Source: JBAYIE01 sp041665785 (lineage in GTDB: Bacteria; Bacteroidota; Bacteroidia; UKL13-3). From it: 64,000 bases of DNA. This document shows positions 61,788 to 64,000 of the stretch, one piece after another; position 1 is the stretch's first letter, and every line of letters starts with the position of its first letter. Below the pieces are notes generated by a model. The model made no database searches. It worked only from the letters and a program-made list of their open reading frames with translations, and was not told the origin of the DNA. The stretch lies in the NCBI GenBank assembly GCA_041665785.1, contig JBAYIE010000006.1, positions 46,576-110,575 on the forward strand, written 5' to 3'. Position numbers and translations under genes: made by a program.

Positions 61788-62721
61788 TGTACAATACCGG
61801 TTTAATATTTTTACGATAAATAGCCCAAATCAAAGCTATAGCCGCTATTCCACTCAGTGCCGTTATATAAAACGGAAAAATATAGGAGTCGTCGAAAAAG
61901 AAAATACCCGATTCGTCCCAATGGAAATGCATGGCGAGCAAAGCCAAACTGTTATTCAGAAAATGCATGGCTACCGCAGGCCAGATGCTGTTGGAATACA
62001 CCGTAATATATCCCAGAAAAATTCCCAGTACAAAACGGGGAACAAATCCGTAAAACTCACCGTGCATCATCGAAAACACAAAGGCTGATAGGATAACGGC
62101 TATATGCTCTTTCTTGAAACAAAAAATCAGAAACCGCATAAAGGTTCCGCGAAACAAAAATTCTTCGCAAATAGCCGGTAAAAAGGCAATCAAAAATACA
62201 TTGGTGATGAATCCTCCGGTACCATTCGATTGTACAAAAGCTTTGGTCATTCGTTCGGCCGAAGCTTGTGTTTCTTTCAACTTCATTTCAAGACCAGCCA
62301 GTTCGGGAGGAAAAACGAATGCTTCATTCCATTGGATCAATTGAGAAATAAAGGGCATAGAAACCACCAGTACCAATAGCGATAACAGCACGGTAATCGC
62401 ATCGGGTTTAACCGAAGAGCGGATAAACTCGCTGGGCCACAGTTGCAATGCGCGTGGAAAAAGCATGGCCGGAAGTAAAAAAGTCCCGATTGAATTCAAT
62501 CCCTGTACCAATTTCATGGTTTGCAACACGGCCGGATTCGTGTCCATTTCCTGCATAATGGTCGGATTTGCCATTACGTCCACCCCAAACATCCATTTGG
62601 CCAAAACAAATCCAAAACCCAGGAAAACAAAGGTAAAAAACAGCACCATGCCGACCAGAATAAAGAGTCGGGAGATAAAAAACAAGACAGGATTTGCCGG
62701 TTGTAAGGTGTTTTCTGACAT
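61777..62721 (-). CDS. CPBP-family intramembrane glutamic endopeptidase
   Basis: 314 residues with about eight helices. The signature EEFLFRGTFMRFLI (~195-208) carries the paired glutamates, and two histidine-containing segments (FVFSMMHGEFYGF and AVAMHFLNNSLALL) give the remaining catalytic residues of CAAX-protease-like enzymes. It probably processes or protects against peptides. It starts the four-gene operon (CPBP, DUF2007, cdsA, SRPBCC) on the minus strand, divergent from dusB. Confidence 0.9.
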   Translation of the reverse strand: MSENTLQPANPVLFFISRLFILVGMVLFFTFVFLGFGFVLAKWMFGVDVMANPTIMQEMDTNPAVLQTMKLVQGLNSIGTFLLPAMLFPRALQLWPSEFIRSSVKPDAITVLLSLLVLVVSMPFISQLIQWNEAFVFPPELAGLEMKLKETQASAERMTKAFVQSNGTGGFITNVFLIAFLPAICEEFLFRGTFMRFLIFCFKKEHIAVILSAFVFSMMHGEFYGFVPRFVLGIFLGYITVYSNSIWPAVAMHFLNNSLALLAMHFHWDESGIFFFDDSYIFPFYITALSGIAAIALIWAIYRKNIKPVLYNGE

Positions 62722-62726
62722 TTAAG

Positions 62727-62734
62727 TAACTTTG
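62727..62734 (+). promoter_or_regulatory. -7 box TAACTTTG for dusB
   Basis: TAACTTTG lies 12 bp before the dusB ATG. It also overlaps the alternative TTG start at 62732, which argues for the ATG. Confidence 0.55.
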
Positions 62735-62746
62735 TCGCGCAAAATA

Positions 62747-63733
62747 ATGGTAAAGATCGGAAATATTGAACTGGGAGAATTCCCACTTTTACTTGCTCCC
62801 ATGGAAGATGTGAGCGACCCGCCTTTCCGGGCTGTGTGCAAAGCCGGGGGAGCCGATCTGATGTATACCGAATTTATTTCTTCGGAAGGTTTGATCCGCG
62901 ATGCCATTAAAAGCCGTAAAAAACTCGACATCTTTGAATACGAGCGACCTGTTGGAATTCAAATCTTTGGTGGAGATGAAGAGTCAATGTCGCTGGCGGC
63001 ACAAATTGTAGATACCTGCAATCCCGATCTGCTCGACATCAATTTCGGATGTCCCGTTAAAAAAGTAGTATGCAAAGGCGCCGGCGCAGGTATTCTGAAA
63101 GACTTGCCCCAAATGGTCAGAATCACCGAAGCGGTGGTAAAGGCTACCCGTTTGCCCGTTACCGTAAAAACCCGTTTAGGTTGGGACGATACCAGTAAAA
63201 ATATTGAAGAAGTAGCCGAACGTTTGTACGATGTGGGCATCAAAGCCTTAACCATACACGGAAGAACCCGGGCTCAATTATACAAAGGTGATGCCGATTG
63301 GTCGTTGATAGCCAAAGTAAAAAACAATCCGCGCATTCAGATTCCTATTTTTGGAAACGGGGATATTGATTCATCGGAAAAAGCCCTTGAATACAAAAAT
63401 CGGTTTGGTGTCGATGGCATCATGATTGGCCGTGCAGCCATTGGTTATCCGTGGATCTTCAACGAGATCAAACATTATTTTAAAACAGGTGAAGCCTTAC
63501 CTGCACCAACACTCGAAGAACGCGTAAAAGTTTGCCGTCTGCACCTCACTAAATCCGTTGAATGGAAGGGCGAAATGATTGGCATGCTGGAAATGCGCCG
63601 GCATTATACCCACTATTTCAAAGGCATCGATAATTTTAAACCCTTTCGTAACCGTTTGGTTACAACAGATAACCTGGATGAACTCCATGGTATTTTAGAC
63701 GAAGTGGCCGAGCGGTTTGCAGTGCTGGTTTAG
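62747..63733 (+). CDS. dusB: tRNA-dihydrouridine synthase
   Basis: 328 residues, FMN-dependent enzyme that reduces uridines in tRNA D-loops. The TIM-barrel start LLLAPMEDVSDPPFR (~14-28), the catalytic Cys in NFGCPVKKVVCKGAG (~100-114), the KTRLGWDD segment and the phosphate-binding GNGDI and GRAAIGYPW complete the family pattern. The ATG at 62747 is favoured by family length and by the promoter box position. Confidence 0.94.
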   Translation: MVKIGNIELGEFPLLLAPMEDVSDPPFRAVCKAGGADLMYTEFISSEGLIRDAIKSRKKLDIFEYERPVGIQIFGGDEESMSLAAQIVDTCNPDLLDINFGCPVKKVVCKGAGAGILKDLPQMVRITEAVVKATRLPVTVKTRLGWDDTSKNIEEVAERLYDVGIKALTIHGRTRAQLYKGDADWSLIAKVKNNPRIQIPIFGNGDIDSSEKALEYKNRFGVDGIMIGRAAIGYPWIFNEIKHYFKTGEALPAPTLEERVKVCRLHLTKSVEWKGEMIGMLEMRRHYTHYFKGIDNFKPFRNRLVTTDNLDELHGILDEVAERFAVLV

Positions 63734-63734
63734 C

Positions 63735-64000
63735 TCAGTGTTGAATAATGACTTTTTGAGATCCCAACAGGCAACCTGCTTCTGACTTTATTTTCACAAA
63801 ATATATACCAGGGTTGATATTTCTTACATCCAAAACCGAATCGTTTTGTTCAATTATTCTCCGTCCTGCTGAATTATATAATAGGATTAGGCGCATATTT
63901 CGTTGAGGGTAATATATAGTGGTACGGCAGCAATCATGTTTGCTACTAATCTGTCAAAAAGCTTGGCTCTATTTTGTCTTCTGTTGAATCGGAAATGATA
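63735..64000 (-). pseudogene. C-terminal fragment of a T9SS-sorted protein, apparently frameshifted
   Basis: On the minus strand the last ~50 codons read LILLYNSAGRRIIEQNDSV, DVRNINPGIYFVKIKS and QKVIIQH, a type A T9SS sorting domain. Going upstream this frame meets a stop at 63954-63956, while another frame (SDSTEDKIEPSFLTD) stops at 63946-63948. A one-base change near 63945-63957, beside an AAAAA run on the plus strand, would join them. It is either a decayed gene or a sequence error. The upstream part is outside the window. Confidence 0.5.

Overview
The window reads as chromosomal DNA of a Bacteroidota bacterium, probably flavobacterial or a near relative (the class is inferred). The evidence is: several secreted proteins with C-terminal type IX secretion (T9SS) sorting domains; upstream boxes of the Bacteroidota -7 form TAnnTTTG, in one case with a well-spaced TTTG at -33; almost no Shine-Dalgarno sequences; SDR-type threonine dehydrogenase; and families typical of the phylum (DUF2480, DUF4175, a DUF6427-like protein, a long PurF variant). 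It carries mostly housekeeping genes, with repeat-rich intergenic regions and a few accessory genes.

Layout. 1-5.2 kb: a partial proline-rich protein, thymidine kinase, threonine dehydrogenase, a polytopic membrane protein and a cystathionine gamma-synthase/lyase. 5.6-9.1 kb: a TerB-like protein, a secreted Kazal protein and the rplM-rpsI-rpsB-tsf cluster. 9.2-15.7 kb: a T9SS beta-propeller, a CTP-synthase-like amidotransferase, a lipoprotein, rfbB, galE and small membrane proteins. 15.7-18.1 kb: repeat-rich DNA around an enoyl-CoA hydratase and an SRPBCC protein. 18.1-20.7 kb: a gltX-lipoprotein-B12-domain operon with ATGA overlaps. 21-31.4 kb: an acetyltransferase-like protein, SRPBCC/GyrI, lytic transglycosylase, the yicC-gmk-nadD operon (split by a 1.4-kb repeat-flanked four-helix-bundle gene), an outer-membrane protein, EamA and MATE transporters, and a nucleotidyltransferase pair. 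31.7-47.6 kb: comF, an M6 metalloprotease, MscS, purE, a DUF6427-like protein, a secreted protein and a 2833-residue repetitive T9SS protein. 47.7-51.1 kb: photolyase and panD-flippase-heptose adenylyltransferase, then tRNA-Ser. 51.2-53.2 kb: an AT-rich islet with direct repeats, a small membrane protein and a Fic protein with a repeated operator-like region. 53.2-64 kb: DUF4175, thioredoxin, long PurF, DUF2480, an SRPBCC-CdsA-DUF2007-CPBP operon, dusB and a broken T9SS C-terminus.

The strongest candidates for something undescribed are: (a) the four-helix-bundle gene with different tandem arrays on each side that share an inverted word, sitting inside the yicC-gmk operon; (b) the 27-repeat giant surface protein; (c) a REP-like double palindrome (AACCGCGTTGCGGTT) at three loci, expanded to a 113-bp tandem array at one; and (d) the Fic gene with six TTNAACATAT-type boxes in a 70-bp duplication. 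All similarity statements come from reading motifs and family memory; no search was run.
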